A stretch of 64,000 bases of DNA from Streptomyces violaceoruber (GCA_000720805.1 JODI01000042.1:6966-70965), one strand, 5' to 3'; numbered from the stretch's first letter, positions 50,253 through 61,399 are shown. Translations and numbers: made by a program. Notes: a model not told the origin generated them from the sequence alone.

Positions 50253-50299
50253 ACAGATCGGTATACCTTCCACCCCGCCCACTATACAGATCGGTATAG
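50253..50299. promoter_or_regulatory. Duplicated TetR operators between EamA and TetR genes
   Basis: ACAGATCGGTATA occurs at 50253-50265 and 50286-50298, 33 bp apart (three helical turns). The second is part of the palindrome CTATAC-AGATCG-GTATAG (50282-50299). A -10 TATAGC (50295-50300) ends 8 nt before the TetR ATG. Confidence 0.75.
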
Positions 50300-50308
50300 C
50301 ATTGGGTC

Positions 50309-50911
50309 ATGAGCACCAGGCGGATCACGATGACCCCGGGCGCGCGCCGCGTTCTCTCGGCCGCGTCACGGCTCTTCTACGAGCGCGGCATCCACGCGGT
50401 CGGCGTGGACCTGATCGCCTCCGAGGCCGGTGTCACGAAGAAGACGCTCTACGACCGGTTCGGCTCCAAGGAGCAGATCGTCGTCGAGTACCTGGCCGAC
50501 CGTGACGAGCGCTGGCGGGCGTTCGTCACGGAGCTGCTCGAGCAGGCGGGGCGTGGGCCCGTCGACCGGGTCCTGGCGGTGTTCGACGCCTCGCAGGCGT
50601 GGATGACCGAGAGCAGTCCGAAGGGGTGCAGCATGGTCAACGCGCACGCCGAGATCAGCGATCCCTCCCATCCGGCCCATCCGATCATCACGGGCCAGAA
50701 GGAGTGGATGCTGGCGCTGTTCACGGACCTGGTCCGGGAGTCCGCCCCGGCCCGGGCCGAGGAGTCGGCCCGCACCCTCATGCTGCTCCACGAGGGGGCG
50801 ATGGTCGCCCACGGCCTGCGCATCTTCCCGGACCCGATCGGGCACGCCCGTGACCGGGCGCGCGACCTGCTCGAAGGCGCCGCGACCGACGGGGGTCGCG
50901 GCGCCCGTTGA
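50309..50911 (+). CDS. TetR/AcrR family repressor
   Basis: The 200-residue protein has the N-terminal TetR helix-turn-helix (ASRLFYERGIHAVGVDLIASEAGVTKKTLYDRFGSKEQIV, in part) and an all-helical ligand domain with a TetR_C-like SSPKGCSMVNAHAEI segment. It probably represses itself and the divergent EamA exporter through the two 13-bp repeats in the gap. The message is leaderless or nearly so, since the -10 lies 8 nt before the ATG. The ligand is unknown. Confidence 0.92.
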   Translation: MSTRRITMTPGARRVLSAASRLFYERGIHAVGVDLIASEAGVTKKTLYDRFGSKEQIVVEYLADRDERWRAFVTELLEQAGRGPVDRVLAVFDASQAWMTESSPKGCSMVNAHAEISDPSHPAHPIITGQKEWMLALFTDLVRESAPARAEESARTLMLLHEGAMVAHGLRIFPDPIGHARDRARDLLEGAATDGGRGAR

Positions 50912-50939
50912 GCCGCTCGTCCGGCAGGACACTCGCCCT

Positions 50940-51755
50940 TCAGGACGCCGGACCCGCGTGGACCGGGGCCGGCGCCGGCTCGGGCAGCGCCTCCCGCTGC
51001 GCGGCCCGGGCCAGCGCACGGCGGTCGGGATGGCCGCCCGGTGCGACGGCTTCCCGTACGTCGGCCTCGGCCACCAGCCCCCGGGTCGACACCACCCGCC
51101 ACACCGAGGCGAGCAGGGAGTCGTCGCCGACGAACGCGGGCGCGGTGCTGGCCGCTCCCCCGGCGAGCCGGTAGCGGATGCGCACCGGCTGCACCGGGAC
51201 GCCGGCGTCGATGGCGGCCTGGAACACGGCCCGGCGGAAGTGCCCCTGGGCCCGCCCGCACCAGGTGCTGCCCTCGGGGAACACGGCGACGGCCCGGCCG
51301 TCCCGCAGGGCGTCCGCGATCCGGGCGACCGTGCCGGGCAGGGCGCGCAGCCGGTCCCGGTCGATGAACAGGACACCGCCGCGCGCGGCCACCGGCCCGG
51401 CGACCGGCCATCCCCGTATCTCCTCCTTCGCGAGCATCCGGGCCGGGCGGACGGCGGCGAGCAGGGGGATGTCCAGCCAGGAGATGTGGTTGGCGACCAG
51501 GAGCAGCCCTCCGGTGGGCGCGGCGGTGCCGGTGACGCGGACCCGGACGCCGGCGGCCCGTACGATCCACCGGCACCACCGCCTGACCAGAGGGGCGGGG
51601 ATCCGCCCGCCGACCGGCGACAGCACGGCCCCGGCCAGTACCAGGACCGTGACCGCCGCCAGCCGCAGCACGGCCAGTGGTACGGCCGCGGCGGCCCCCG
51701 TCCGTTCCACGCACGCCCTCGGGGTGCAGGGCGCGGCGGGGAGCCAGACGCTCAT
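50940..51755 (-). CDS. 1-acyl-glycerol-3-phosphate/lyso-lipid acyltransferase (PlsC family)
   Basis: The 271-residue membrane-associated protein has N-terminal hydrophobic helices (~20-55) and the PlsC motifs NHISWLD (HX4D catalytic pair, ~residue 95) and VFPEGSTW (glycerol-phosphate binding). It overlaps the upstream acetyltransferase-like gene by one base, so the two are coupled. This OlsB-OlsA-like pair suggests synthesis of ornithine lipids: the partner would make lyso-ornithine lipid and this protein would add the second acyl chain. That assignment is inference; ordinary phosphatidic acid synthesis is the alternative. Confidence 0.82.
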   Translation of the reverse strand: MSVWLPAAPCTPRACVERTGAAAAVPLAVLRLAAVTVLVLAGAVLSPVGGRIPAPLVRRWCRWIVRAAGVRVRVTGTAAPTGGLLLVANHISWLDIPLLAAVRPARMLAKEEIRGWPVAGPVAARGGVLFIDRDRLRALPGTVARIADALRDGRAVAVFPEGSTWCGRAQGHFRRAVFQAAIDAGVPVQPVRIRYRLAGGAASTAPAFVGDDSLLASVWRVVSTRGLVAEADVREAVAPGGHPDRRALARAAQREALPEPAPAPVHAGPAS

Positions 51756-52525
51756 CAGGCCGGGACGAGGGAGAGGAAGTGCCGCAGATAGCGCGGGTCG
51801 ACCCGGCGCATCGACAGCAGCACGTACAGGTCGGCGACCCCGAACTGCGGGTCGTGCGCCGGCTCCGCGCACACCCAGGCGCCGAGTCGCAGATAGCCGC
51901 GCAGCAAAGCGGGGAGTTCGGTGCGGGCCGGGACGGTCACGTCCTGAGGCACCCAGGGCCGCAGCGGACGTACCCGGAAATCCGCCGGGGCCAGGTGCCT
52001 GTCCCGTACCCGGTCCCAGGTGCCGGCCGCGAGGGTGCCGCCGTCGGCGAGCGGGATCGAGCAGCAGCCGGCGAGCCACTCGTGGCCCCGGTCGACCATG
52101 TAGCGGGCGATGCCGGCCCATATGAGGCCGATGACCGCGCCGTCGCGGTGGTCGGGATGCACGCAGGAACGGCCGACCTCGACGAGGCCCGGGCGGATCG
52201 GGTCGAGCGGGGCGAGGTCGAACTCGCCCTCCGAGTAGAGACGTCCGGCGACCGCGGCCCGCTCCGGCGGCAGCAGCCGGTACGTCCCGACGACCTGGCC
52301 GGTCGCGGTGTCGCGCACGAGCAGGTGGTCGCAGTAGGCGTCGAAGGGGTCGACGTCGAGGCCCGCCTGCGGGGAGTTCAGGTGGGCGCCCAGCTCCCCG
52401 GCGAAGACCTCGTGGCGCAGCCGCTGCGCGGCCCGCACATCGGCCTCGTCTCGGGCCAGGGTGACGGTGTAGCGGACGGGTGCGGCGGACTGCGGGGGAC
52501 GGTCCAGGGTGGAAACGCCGGTCAT
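51755..52525 (-). CDS. GNAT-type ornithine-acyl N-acyltransferase-like protein (OlsB-like)
   Basis: The 256-residue protein matches the Acetyltransf_5/OlsB group: AAQRLRHEVFAGELG, then DPFDAYCDHLLVRD, then VVGTYRLLPP and VEVGRSCVHPDHRDGAVIGLIW are the recurring blocks. OlsB transfers a 3-hydroxyacyl chain from acyl carrier protein to ornithine. Related proteins act in other lipids or N-acyl amino acids. ATG 52525 with GGAGAG upstream is preferred over an ATG 15 codons earlier. It heads a two-gene operon with the PlsC-like gene. Confidence 0.78.
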   Translation of the reverse strand: MTGVSTLDRPPQSAAPVRYTVTLARDEADVRAAQRLRHEVFAGELGAHLNSPQAGLDVDPFDAYCDHLLVRDTATGQVVGTYRLLPPERAAVAGRLYSEGEFDLAPLDPIRPGLVEVGRSCVHPDHRDGAVIGLIWAGIARYMVDRGHEWLAGCCSIPLADGGTLAAGTWDRVRDRHLAPADFRVRPLRPWVPQDVTVPARTELPALLRGYLRLGAWVCAEPAHDPQFGVADLYVLLSMRRVDPRYLRHFLSLVPA

Positions 52526-52744
52526 GGCTCTCTCCAGGGCACGGGCCAACTCAGGGACGGTGGCGTACACCCTGTTTCTTCCGACACCGGTTGGCGCGGA
52601 CGTGACCTGGGCCAGGAGCGCGGATGTGGGCTTGTTGAATGCCAGGGGCGCCGTCCGGAGAAGGCGAGACGGGGCCGGGGATGAGCACCACTCCCGACCC
52701 CGCCCGTCCGCACCCTCGGCGAACGTTTCCTCACCGGCGGAGCG

Positions 52745-53490
52745 CTACCGCTTCCCGGCCTTCCGCGCGGCCCGCAGCCACTCCTTGTTCATCCCGGTGA
52801 TGGACACCAGCGGGATCCCCTTGGGGCAGGCCGTCGCGCACTCCCCCGTCAGCGTGCACCCCCCGAACCCCTCCTCGTCCATCTGCGCCACCATGTCCAG
52901 CACCCGCGTCTCCCGCTCGGGCGCCCCCTGCGGCAGCACGTTCAGGTGGTTGACCTTCGCGGACGTGAACAGCATCGCCGCCCCGTTGGGACACGCGGCC
53001 ACACACGCCCCGCACCCGATGCACTCCGCGTGCTCGAAGGCGAAGTCCGCGTCCGGCTTGGGCACCGGAGTGGCGTGCGCCTCGGGCGCGGACCCGGTCG
53101 GCGCGGTGATGTACCCGCCGGCCTGGATGATCCGGTCGAACGCCGACCGGTCCACCACCAGGTCCTTGATCACGGGGAACGCCGACGCCCGCCACGGCTC
53201 GATGTCGATCGTGTCGCCGTCCTCGAAGGACCGCATGTGCAACTGGCAGGTGGTGGTGCGCTCGGGCCCGTGCGCGTCGCCGTTGATGACGAGCGAACAC
53301 GCTCCGCAGATGCCCTCACGGCAGTCGTGGTCGAAGGCGACGGGGTCCTCGCCACGCAGGATGAGTTCCTCGTTGAGGGTGTCCAGCATCTCCAGGAAGG
53401 ACATGTCGGAGGAGATCCCGTCCACCTCGTACGTGGACATGGCGCCGTCGGCGTCGGCGTTCTTCTGCCGCCAGACGCGCAGGGTGAGCT

Positions 53491-53494
<4 letters not shown>
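52745..53494 (-). CDS. sdhB: Succinate dehydrogenase/fumarate reductase iron-sulfur subunit
   Basis: The 249-residue subunit carries the three clusters: [13 protein letters not shown] with a later Cys (TTTCQLH) for [2Fe-2S], [14 protein letters not shown] for [4Fe-4S], and [16 protein letters not shown] for [3Fe-4S]. It passes electrons from the flavoprotein to quinone. ATG overlaps the sdhA stop. Last gene of sdhCAB. Confidence 0.94.
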
Positions 53495-55440
<1,946 letters not shown>

Positions 55441-56148
55441 TCAGCTCACCACTCCGGTCATGACGCCCACGGGTACGGCGATGAAACCGGCCGTGAGCAG
55501 CAGCGCGAGGACGTTGGCGATGGTCTTCAGGGCGCGGTCGCGGGCGCGGCTGCCGACACCGAGGGTCTGGGCGGCGCTCCAGAAGCCGTGCTGGACGTGC
55601 AGGCCGAGGGCGAGCATCGCGACGATGTAGATGACGTTGCCGTACCAGGTGGAGAAGGTGTCCACGACGTTCTGGTACGGGTGGCCCTCCTGGAAGCCGC
55701 CGCCGTGCACGGTGCCGGTCGTCAGGTCGAGGAGGTGCCAGACGATGAACAGGCCGAGGATGATCCCGCCCCAGCGCATGGTGCGTGTCGCGTAGCTGGC
55801 CCGCGCCTTCTTGTGGACGTACTTGCTCGGGCGCGCCTTGAGGTCGCGGCGGCTGAGCTGGTAGGCGGAGGTGGCGTGGGCGACCACGGCGACGACCAGC
55901 ACGATCCGGATCAGCCAGAGCGTCCACTCGTAGTGCATGAACGGCTCGCCGACGGTGCGCAGCCAGTGTGCGTAGTGGTTGAACTCGCCCGCCCCGAAGA
56001 AGATCTTCAGGTTGCCGATCATGTGGGCGACCAGGTACAGCAGCATGATCAGGCCGCTGACGGCCATCACGGTCTTCTTGCCGACGGTGGAGTCCCACAC
56101 GGTGCGTGCCAAGGACGGCCGTCGGTCCGTCCGCGTTGCCAGTGCCAT
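55441..56148 (-). CDS. sdhC: Succinate dehydrogenase cytochrome b subunit (b558 type)
   Basis: The 235-residue protein has five transmembrane helices and His residues in LYLVAHMIGNL, MHYEWTLW, IVWHLLDL and LGLHVQHGFW suited to binding two haems. A single five-helix anchor marks the B-type complex II (TIGR02046 group), so no sdhD is expected. First gene of the operon; divergent from a LysR regulator with an ATGG/CCAT inverted repeat between them. Confidence 0.92.
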   Translation of the reverse strand: MALATRTDRRPSLARTVWDSTVGKKTVMAVSGLIMLLYLVAHMIGNLKIFFGAGEFNHYAHWLRTVGEPFMHYEWTLWLIRIVLVVAVVAHATSAYQLSRRDLKARPSKYVHKKARASYATRTMRWGGIILGLFIVWHLLDLTTGTVHGGGFQEGHPYQNVVDTFSTWYGNVIYIVAMLALGLHVQHGFWSAAQTLGVGSRARDRALKTIANVLALLLTAGFIAVPVGVMTGVVS

Positions 56149-56189
56149 GTGTCAGCACGCTACGGACGTACGGGCGATCGGTCCAAGAC

Positions 56190-56209
56190 ATGGTCCAGCT
56201 TGATTCCAT
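56190..56209. promoter_or_regulatory. Candidate LysR site between sdhC and its regulator
   Basis: ATGG-N12-CCAT with GGTCCA repeats (GGTCCAAGACATGGTCCA) lies in the 83-bp divergent gap. It fits a LysR-type dyad and could govern both sdhCAB and the regulator. Confidence 0.4.
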
Positions 56210-56231
56210 AGCCTGGGCCTATCGTGGAGGT

Positions 56232-57116
56232 ATGCAGTTCCAGCAGCTCCAGTACTTCGTCGCGGTCGCCGAGACCCGGCACTTCACCCGCGCCGCCGAA
56301 CTGGTCCATGTCGCCCAGCCGTCCCTGTCGCAGCAGATCAAGGCGCTGGAGCGGGAGTTGGGCGCGGACCTGTTCCTGCGGGCGCGCGGCAACATCACAC
56401 TCACCGACGCGGGTGAGGCCCTGCTGCCGCTGGCCCGGCGGATCCTCGCCGACGCGGACACGGCCCGGCACGAGGTGCTGGAGCTGGTGCAGCTGCGCAG
56501 CGGCCGGATCCGGCTGGGCGCGACGCCGAGCCTGTGCACGGGCTTGCTGCCGGATGTGCTGCGCGCCTTCCACGACCGCTATCCCGGCATCCGGCTGCTG
56601 ATCGAGGAGGGCGGCTCGCACGATCTCGTACGGGAACTCGCTCGCGGCGCCCTCGACCTGGCCCTCGTCGTCCTCCCGTTGCCCACGCCCTCCCCCGCGC
56701 TGACCACGGTGGAACTGCTGCGCGAGGACCTGGTCGTCGTCTCCTCCCCGGACGCCGCCAAGCCCGGCCGGGGCCGTCGCACGGTGCGGGTCGCCGACCT
56801 GGAGGGCGAGCGCCTGGTGATGTTCCGGCACGGCTACGACCTGCGCGAGCTGACCGTGGCCGCCTGCCGCGCCGAGGGCTTCGAACCGGACTTCGCGGTG
56901 GAGGGCGGAGAGATGGACGCGGTGCTCGGTTTCGTACGGGCGGGGCTGGGCGTGGCCGTCGTACCGCGCATGGTGGCCGCCCGGTCCGGGCGCGGGCTAC
57001 GGGTCACACCGCTCGCCCGGCCCGGCCTGAACCGTACGATCGCCCTCGCGCATCGCAGCGACGTGGCACCGCCCCGGGCCGCCCGGGAGCTGCAGCGGAT
57101 GCTGCTGGAGCGGTGA
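56232..57116 (+). CDS. LysR family regulator, divergent from sdhCAB
   Basis: The 294-residue LysR protein has the helix-turn-helix FTRAAELVHVAQPSLSQQIKALERELG and an effector domain with the usual two lobes (VVSS and GLGVAVVPRM). It is divergent from sdhC with 83 bp between starts, so control of succinate dehydrogenase by this protein is likely. GGAGG lies immediately before the ATG. Its stop is 7 bp from that of the convergent reductase. Confidence 0.9.
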   Translation: MQFQQLQYFVAVAETRHFTRAAELVHVAQPSLSQQIKALERELGADLFLRARGNITLTDAGEALLPLARRILADADTARHEVLELVQLRSGRIRLGATPSLCTGLLPDVLRAFHDRYPGIRLLIEEGGSHDLVRELARGALDLALVVLPLPTPSPALTTVELLREDLVVVSSPDAAKPGRGRRTVRVADLEGERLVMFRHGYDLRELTVAACRAEGFEPDFAVEGGEMDAVLGFVRAGLGVAVVPRMVAARSGRGLRVTPLARPGLNRTIALAHRSDVAPPRAARELQRMLLER

Positions 57117-57123
57117 GCGCGGC

Positions 57124-58032
57124 TCAGTTGTGGGACTGGCGGACCGCCGGCTCGAGCACCTCCTCGCACCACTGGCGGAAGGTGGTGGGGGCGAGGTCGG
57201 GTGTGGTCGGCTGGGACGCGCCGTAGAAGCCCTGGTCGTTCTGGGCGTCCACCATGTCGGCGTACCCCTGCGCCGACGCCTCGGTCGCCCCCAAGCCGAT
57301 CATTCTCGCCTTCTGCTCCGCGCTGGAGGAGAACTCGGCGCGGACGGGCCGGCTGAGCACCTCGGAGAGGACACCGGCCATGCCCTCGGGGGTCAGGTCG
57401 TCGGGACTGACCAGGGGGACGTCCTCCTGCCCGGTCCAGGAGTCGCCGAGGAGCAGGCGGGCGGCCGTGGCGGCGATATCGCGGGTGGCGCACAGGCGCA
57501 GCACACGGTCAGCGGCGAGCGTCGTGGAGAACACCCCCGCGTCGCGGATCGACGCCACCTGGCGCAGCACGTTCTCCATCAGGGACGGCGGGCACAGCGC
57601 CCGGTAGTGGACGCCCGTGGCGGCGATCGCCTCGTCCATCGCCAGCGACGCCGAGACCAGCCCGGCGTTCCTCGCGACACCTCGGCCCAGAGTGGAGACG
57701 GACACGACCCGCTCCGGCCCCTGCGCCGCGATGATCTCGCACAGGGGCTCGGTGAAGGCCCGGAAGTGTCCCTCGACGCTGTCGGCGCGGTGAGTGGGCG
57801 GGACCAGCCAGAACACGCGGTCGGCGCCCTGACAGGCCTCCTTCAGTACGGCGGGGTCGGCGTGCGACCCCTGGACGACCTCCACACGGTCGCGCACCCG
57901 CGGGAAGAGCGCGGCGGGGTCACGGGCGATCACCCGGAGCGGGACCGACGCGCCTGAGGCCTCGCGGGCATCGAGGAGACGGGTGACGACCTCGCGGCCG
58001 ATCTGGCCGGTCGGGGTGGTGACGACAATCAT
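57124..58032 (-). CDS. NmrA-like NAD(P)-binding protein (atypical SDR)
   Basis: The 302-residue Rossmann protein opens with MIVVTTPTGQIGREVVTRLL, the GxxGxxG-type NADP site, followed by the LRVIARDP second strand and PERVVSVSTLG. It lacks a YxxxK catalytic pair, as NmrA-type redox-sensing or isoflavone-reductase-like proteins often do. AGGAG lies 6 nt before ATG 58032. It is divergent from a LysR gene, 124 bp apart, which likely controls it. Confidence 0.85.
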   Translation of the reverse strand: MIVVTTPTGQIGREVVTRLLDAREASGASVPLRVIARDPAALFPRVRDRVEVVQGSHADPAVLKEACQGADRVFWLVPPTHRADSVEGHFRAFTEPLCEIIAAQGPERVVSVSTLGRGVARNAGLVSASLAMDEAIAATGVHYRALCPPSLMENVLRQVASIRDAGVFSTTLAADRVLRLCATRDIAATAARLLLGDSWTGQEDVPLVSPDDLTPEGMAGVLSEVLSRPVRAEFSSSAEQKARMIGLGATEASAQGYADMVDAQNDQGFYGASQPTTPDLAPTTFRQWCEEVLEPAVRQSHN

Positions 58033-58120
58033 GAACGGCTCCTGGGAACAGGCGTGTCGGGATGTCCAAGAGCCTCGTCCCTGACCGTCCGGAACTGAAG
58101 GACCGGTTCGCTCGCGCTTG

Positions 58121-58135
58121 TTACCCTCAGGGCAA
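58121..58135. promoter_or_regulatory. LysR-type palindrome between the NmrA-like and LysR genes
   Basis: TTACCCTCAGGGCAA is a near-perfect 15-bp inverted repeat with the T-N11-A core of LysR boxes, 21 bp upstream of the LysR start. Confidence 0.5.
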
Positions 58136-58156
58136 TACCGATCGGAGGGCAGGCCC

Positions 58157-59002
58157 ATGGAGTCCCGTCCCCTGCGCTACTTCGTCGCCGTCGCCGAGGA
58201 GCTCAACTTCGCCCGCGCCGCTGAGCGGTTGGGCATCTCGCCGCCGCCGCTGTCGCGGGCGATCCGCCGGCTGGAGTCGGAGGTGGGGGCCGTCCTCTTC
58301 GACCGGACCACCCACAGCGTGGCCCTGACCCCGGCGGGGGAAGTCCTCCTGGCGGAGGCCCGGTTCGCCTTGGAGGCGTTGGAGGCCGCCGGGCGACGAG
58401 CGCGCCGCGCGGCCGCCGCCGAGCCGAAGCTGGCACTGGCCATGAAGGCCGACGGTGACGCGGGACTGCTGGAGGCCATCCTCGCGCGCTACGCGAGCGA
58501 CCCCGCGGCGCTGCCGGTCTCCGTCCGGCTGTGCGCGTGGCAGGAGCAGTCCCGGCTCCTGCGCCAGGGCGAGGCCGATGTCGCCCTGGCGTACGAGCCG
58601 TACGACCGCACCGGCCTCGACGCGGAGTACCTGACCTCCGAACCGCGCGTCGCCGCCCTCGCGGCGCGTCATCCGCTCGCCGCCCGGGCCGGGCTGAGCC
58701 TCGCCGACCTGGGGCTGCGCCCCGACGAGGCGCAGCGGTACATCGACGAGTTGCGCGGCAGGGGCCAGGACCTGGCCCAGCTGCTCACCCTCGCCGGCCT
58801 GGGCGAGGTCGTCCCCCTGCTCCCCGCGTCCGTGGCCGGCCGCTATCCCCGGCCGGGTGTCGTCTACCGCCCCGTCCTGGACGCGCCCCCTGCCGTTCTG
58901 GCCGTCGCCTGGCCGCAGCACTCCCGCTCGACGGCCACGGCGGCGCTGGTCCGCGCGGCCGTGGAGGTGGCGGAGGCCGCACGGGAGCGGCAGGCTGGCT
59001 GA
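58157..59002 (+). CDS. LysR family regulator
   Basis: The 281-residue protein has the LysR helix-turn-helix (NFARAAERLGISPPPLSRAIRRLESEVG) and an effector domain ending in LGEVVPLLPASV. ATG 58157 follows CGGAGGGC. It is divergent from the NmrA-like gene and probably regulates it. Downstream lies an 88-bp tandem duplication and then the convergent rmdA. Confidence 0.9.
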   Translation: MESRPLRYFVAVAEELNFARAAERLGISPPPLSRAIRRLESEVGAVLFDRTTHSVALTPAGEVLLAEARFALEALEAAGRRARRAAAAEPKLALAMKADGDAGLLEAILARYASDPAALPVSVRLCAWQEQSRLLRQGEADVALAYEPYDRTGLDAEYLTSEPRVAALAARHPLAARAGLSLADLGLRPDEAQRYIDELRGRGQDLAQLLTLAGLGEVVPLLPASVAGRYPRPGVVYRPVLDAPPAVLAVAWPQHSRSTATAALVRAAVEVAEAARERQAG

Positions 59003-59042
59003 ACGTTCCGCCGGGCGGCGCGGTGACACGTCCGCGAGCCGG

Positions 59043-59210
59043 TGAGAGCCGGTCGCGCACGCACGGCAGAGCCACCTGCCGACGCAGCCCTCGCCCCTTG
59101 CGGAGCGCGCCGCCCCGGCCACTGCACCGATGAAAGCCGGACGCGCACGCACGGCAGAGCCACCTGCCGACACGGCCCTCGCCCCTTGCGGAGCGCGCCG
59201 CCCCGGCCGC
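59043..59210. repeat. Tandem 88-bp duplication between convergent genes
   Basis: Copy 1 (59043-59122) and copy 2 (59131-59210) share about 80 bp with only six or seven differences. The block sits between the stops of the LysR gene and rmdA. Each copy has a frame encoding ARTAEPPAD, but no start or domain supports a gene. Confidence 0.85.
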
Positions 59211-59263
59211 TCAGAGGCCCGCGCGTCGTGTGTGGGGCCGGCGCCCGGTACGTACGCCCCGCC

Positions 59264-61399
59264 TCACCCCGTAGCGTCCACCAGCGCCAGTTCGTGCAGT
59301 CGCTCCGGCGGGCCCGGGCGGGCGTAGTACCAGCCCTGGGCGGTGTCGCAGCCCAGTATCCGCAGTTGCTCGGCCTGGGCGCCGGTTTCCACGCCCTCCA
59401 CCGTCACCGCGAGGTTCAGGCCGTGGGCCAGCGAGACGATCCCCTCGACGATCTTGAGGTCGACGGGGTCCGCCGGGAACTGCTGCATGCTCTGGGTGAA
59501 GGAACGGTCCAGCTTGAGGATGCTCACCGGCAGGCGGCGCAGGTTGGCCAGGTTCGAGTAGCCGGTGCCGAAGTCGTCGAGCGCGATGTCGACGCCCATC
59601 TCGGCCAGGCGCCGCAGCGGTTTCAGCAGGTCGTCGTCCGCGCCGATGAGCGCCGACTCGGTGACCTCCAGGCACAGCGCGTCGGGTGTGACACCGGCGC
59701 GCTCCAGGATGTCGACGGTGTCCTGGACGAGGCCGGGATGACTGAGCTGGCAGGGCGAGAGGTTGACGTTGATGCGCAGCGGCCCGGCTCCGTCGTACCG
59801 CTCCTGCCAGGCGCGGGCCTGGCGTACGGACTGCTCCAGGACCCAGCGGCCCAGCGGCACGATCAGCCCGGTGTGCTCGGCGAGCGGGATGAACCGGTCG
59901 GGGCCGAGGACGCCGTGCTGCGGGTGCAGCCAGCGCACCAGGGCCTCGGCGCCGCGTACGCTGCCGTCCCCGAGGTGGACCAGGGGCTGGTACTCGATGA
60001 AGAACTCGCCCCGGTCCAGCGCCGTCGGCAGGGCCGTGGTCAGTCCGTGCCGGGTGATGGCGCGGGCGTCGGCCTCCGGGTCGGCGAGCTCGTAGCGGTT
60101 GCCGCCCGCCGACTTGGCCCGGTACATGGTGATGTCGGCGCTGCGCAGCACCTCCGCCGGGCTGCGTTCGCCCGCCGGGCCCTCGACGATGCCGATGCTG
60201 CCGCGCACGGTCAGCTCGCGGCCGTCGATGCTGACGGGGGCGAGCAGCGCGTTCATGATGCGCGCGGCGAGTTCGTCGACCTCTCTCTGGGTCTCGGGTC
60301 CGGTGGTCAGGGCCACGAACTCGTCTCCGCCGAGCCGGGCGACCATCTCGCCGGGCGCGGTGGCGCAGGACTGCAGCCGGTCGGCGATCTCGACGAGCAG
60401 CCGGTCGCCGGCCGCGTGGCCGAGGCTGTCGTTGATGGTCTTGAAGCCGTCCAGGTCGAGGTAGCACAGCCCGAACCGCTGGCCCTCCCCCGCGCCCAGC
60501 GCCTTCTCCAGGCGTTCGAAGAAGAAGGTGCGGTTGGGCAGACCGGTGAGCGCGTCGTGGGTGGCCTCGTAGCGCAGCCGCAGGTTGAGCAGTCGGCGTT
60601 CGGTGGTGTCCTCCATGAGGGCCAGCTGGTACTGCGGGTTGCCGTCGGCGTCACGCAGCAGGGAGACCGTGAGGTTGGTCCACAGGACCGTTCCGTCGGG
60701 GCGGTAGAACGCCTTCTCGACGTGGTAGTGCTCACGCTCGCCGCGGACGAGCTCGTCGTAGAGCCGCCAGGTCTGGGGCGCGTCGTCGGGATGGGTCCAC
60801 TCCGGGACGCGGCGGCCGCGCAGTGACTGGTCGGAGAGGCCGAACATGCGCAGCAGGGCGCCGTTGACCTGGAGGACGTTGCCGTCGAGGTCGGCGATGC
60901 CGATACCTATGGCGGCGCCCTCGAAGACCGCGCGGAAGCGGGCCTCGCTCGCGTGCAGCGCCTGCGCCACCACGCCCTGCGCCCGCAGCGCGGCCTGGGC
61001 GATGGCCTCCTGCTCGGCCAGTGTGCGCTCGCGCAGCGCCTGCGCGAAGCCGGCGGCCATGGCGTGCTCGATCCGTGCCGCCCGCGCCCGCAGGTCCTCC
61101 TGGACGCCGCCCTCGCCGCAGTACAGCACCAGGTAGGCGTCGACGCAGTCCAGGGTGCGGGTGAGCGCCTCCGGGTCGGTGCAGTGCGCGGCGACCAGGG
61201 CGGCGCCCACCGCCTTGGCCTCGTCCGCGTCGAAGATCCTGGCCTTGAGGGCCTGACTCAAACGCCGGGCCAGCGGGAGCAGTTGCTGTTCGAACTCGGG
61301 CCGGGTCGCGGACGTGGAGGTGACCGGGAACACGGCCCGGCTCCAGATCGTCGCGAACCGCCGCAGTCTGTCCTCCGGCCCGTCCGGTTCCGCGCTCAC
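59264..61399 (-). CDS. rmdA: PAS-GGDEF-EAL cyclic-di-GMP enzyme, RmdA-type
   Basis: The 711-residue cytoplasmic protein has a helical N-terminal region (~1-150), a PAS domain (~155-280, RFRAVFEGAAIGIGIADLDG), a GGDEF domain (~290-455, RLGGDEFVAL intact so diguanylate cyclase activity is possible) and an EAL domain (~465-705, GAEALVRW, with DDFGTGYSNL and KLDRSF, so phosphodiesterase activity is possible). Size and order match Streptomyces RmdA, a degrader that controls morphological development. It starts with GTG 61399, overlapping the end of the methyltransferase gene (GTGA), so the two are coupled. PAS may bind haem or another cofactor. Confidence 0.9.
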   Translation of the reverse strand: MSAEPDGPEDRLRRFATIWSRAVFPVTSTSATRPEFEQQLLPLARRLSQALKARIFDADEAKAVGAALVAAHCTDPEALTRTLDCVDAYLVLYCGEGGVQEDLRARAARIEHAMAAGFAQALRERTLAEQEAIAQAALRAQGVVAQALHASEARFRAVFEGAAIGIGIADLDGNVLQVNGALLRMFGLSDQSLRGRRVPEWTHPDDAPQTWRLYDELVRGEREHYHVEKAFYRPDGTVLWTNLTVSLLRDADGNPQYQLALMEDTTERRLLNLRLRYEATHDALTGLPNRTFFFERLEKALGAGEGQRFGLCYLDLDGFKTINDSLGHAAGDRLLVEIADRLQSCATAPGEMVARLGGDEFVALTTGPETQREVDELAARIMNALLAPVSIDGRELTVRGSIGIVEGPAGERSPAEVLRSADITMYRAKSAGGNRYELADPEADARAITRHGLTTALPTALDRGEFFIEYQPLVHLGDGSVRGAEALVRWLHPQHGVLGPDRFIPLAEHTGLIVPLGRWVLEQSVRQARAWQERYDGAGPLRINVNLSPCQLSHPGLVQDTVDILERAGVTPDALCLEVTESALIGADDDLLKPLRRLAEMGVDIALDDFGTGYSNLANLRRLPVSILKLDRSFTQSMQQFPADPVDLKIVEGIVSLAHGLNLAVTVEGVETGAQAEQLRILGCDTAQGWYYARPGPPERLHELALVDATG

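Noticed and set aside
59042..60826. Long plus-strand frame across the 88-bp repeats and opposite rmdA
   Set aside because: The minus strand encodes clear PAS, GGDEF and EAL domains; the plus frame has no domain or ribosome site.
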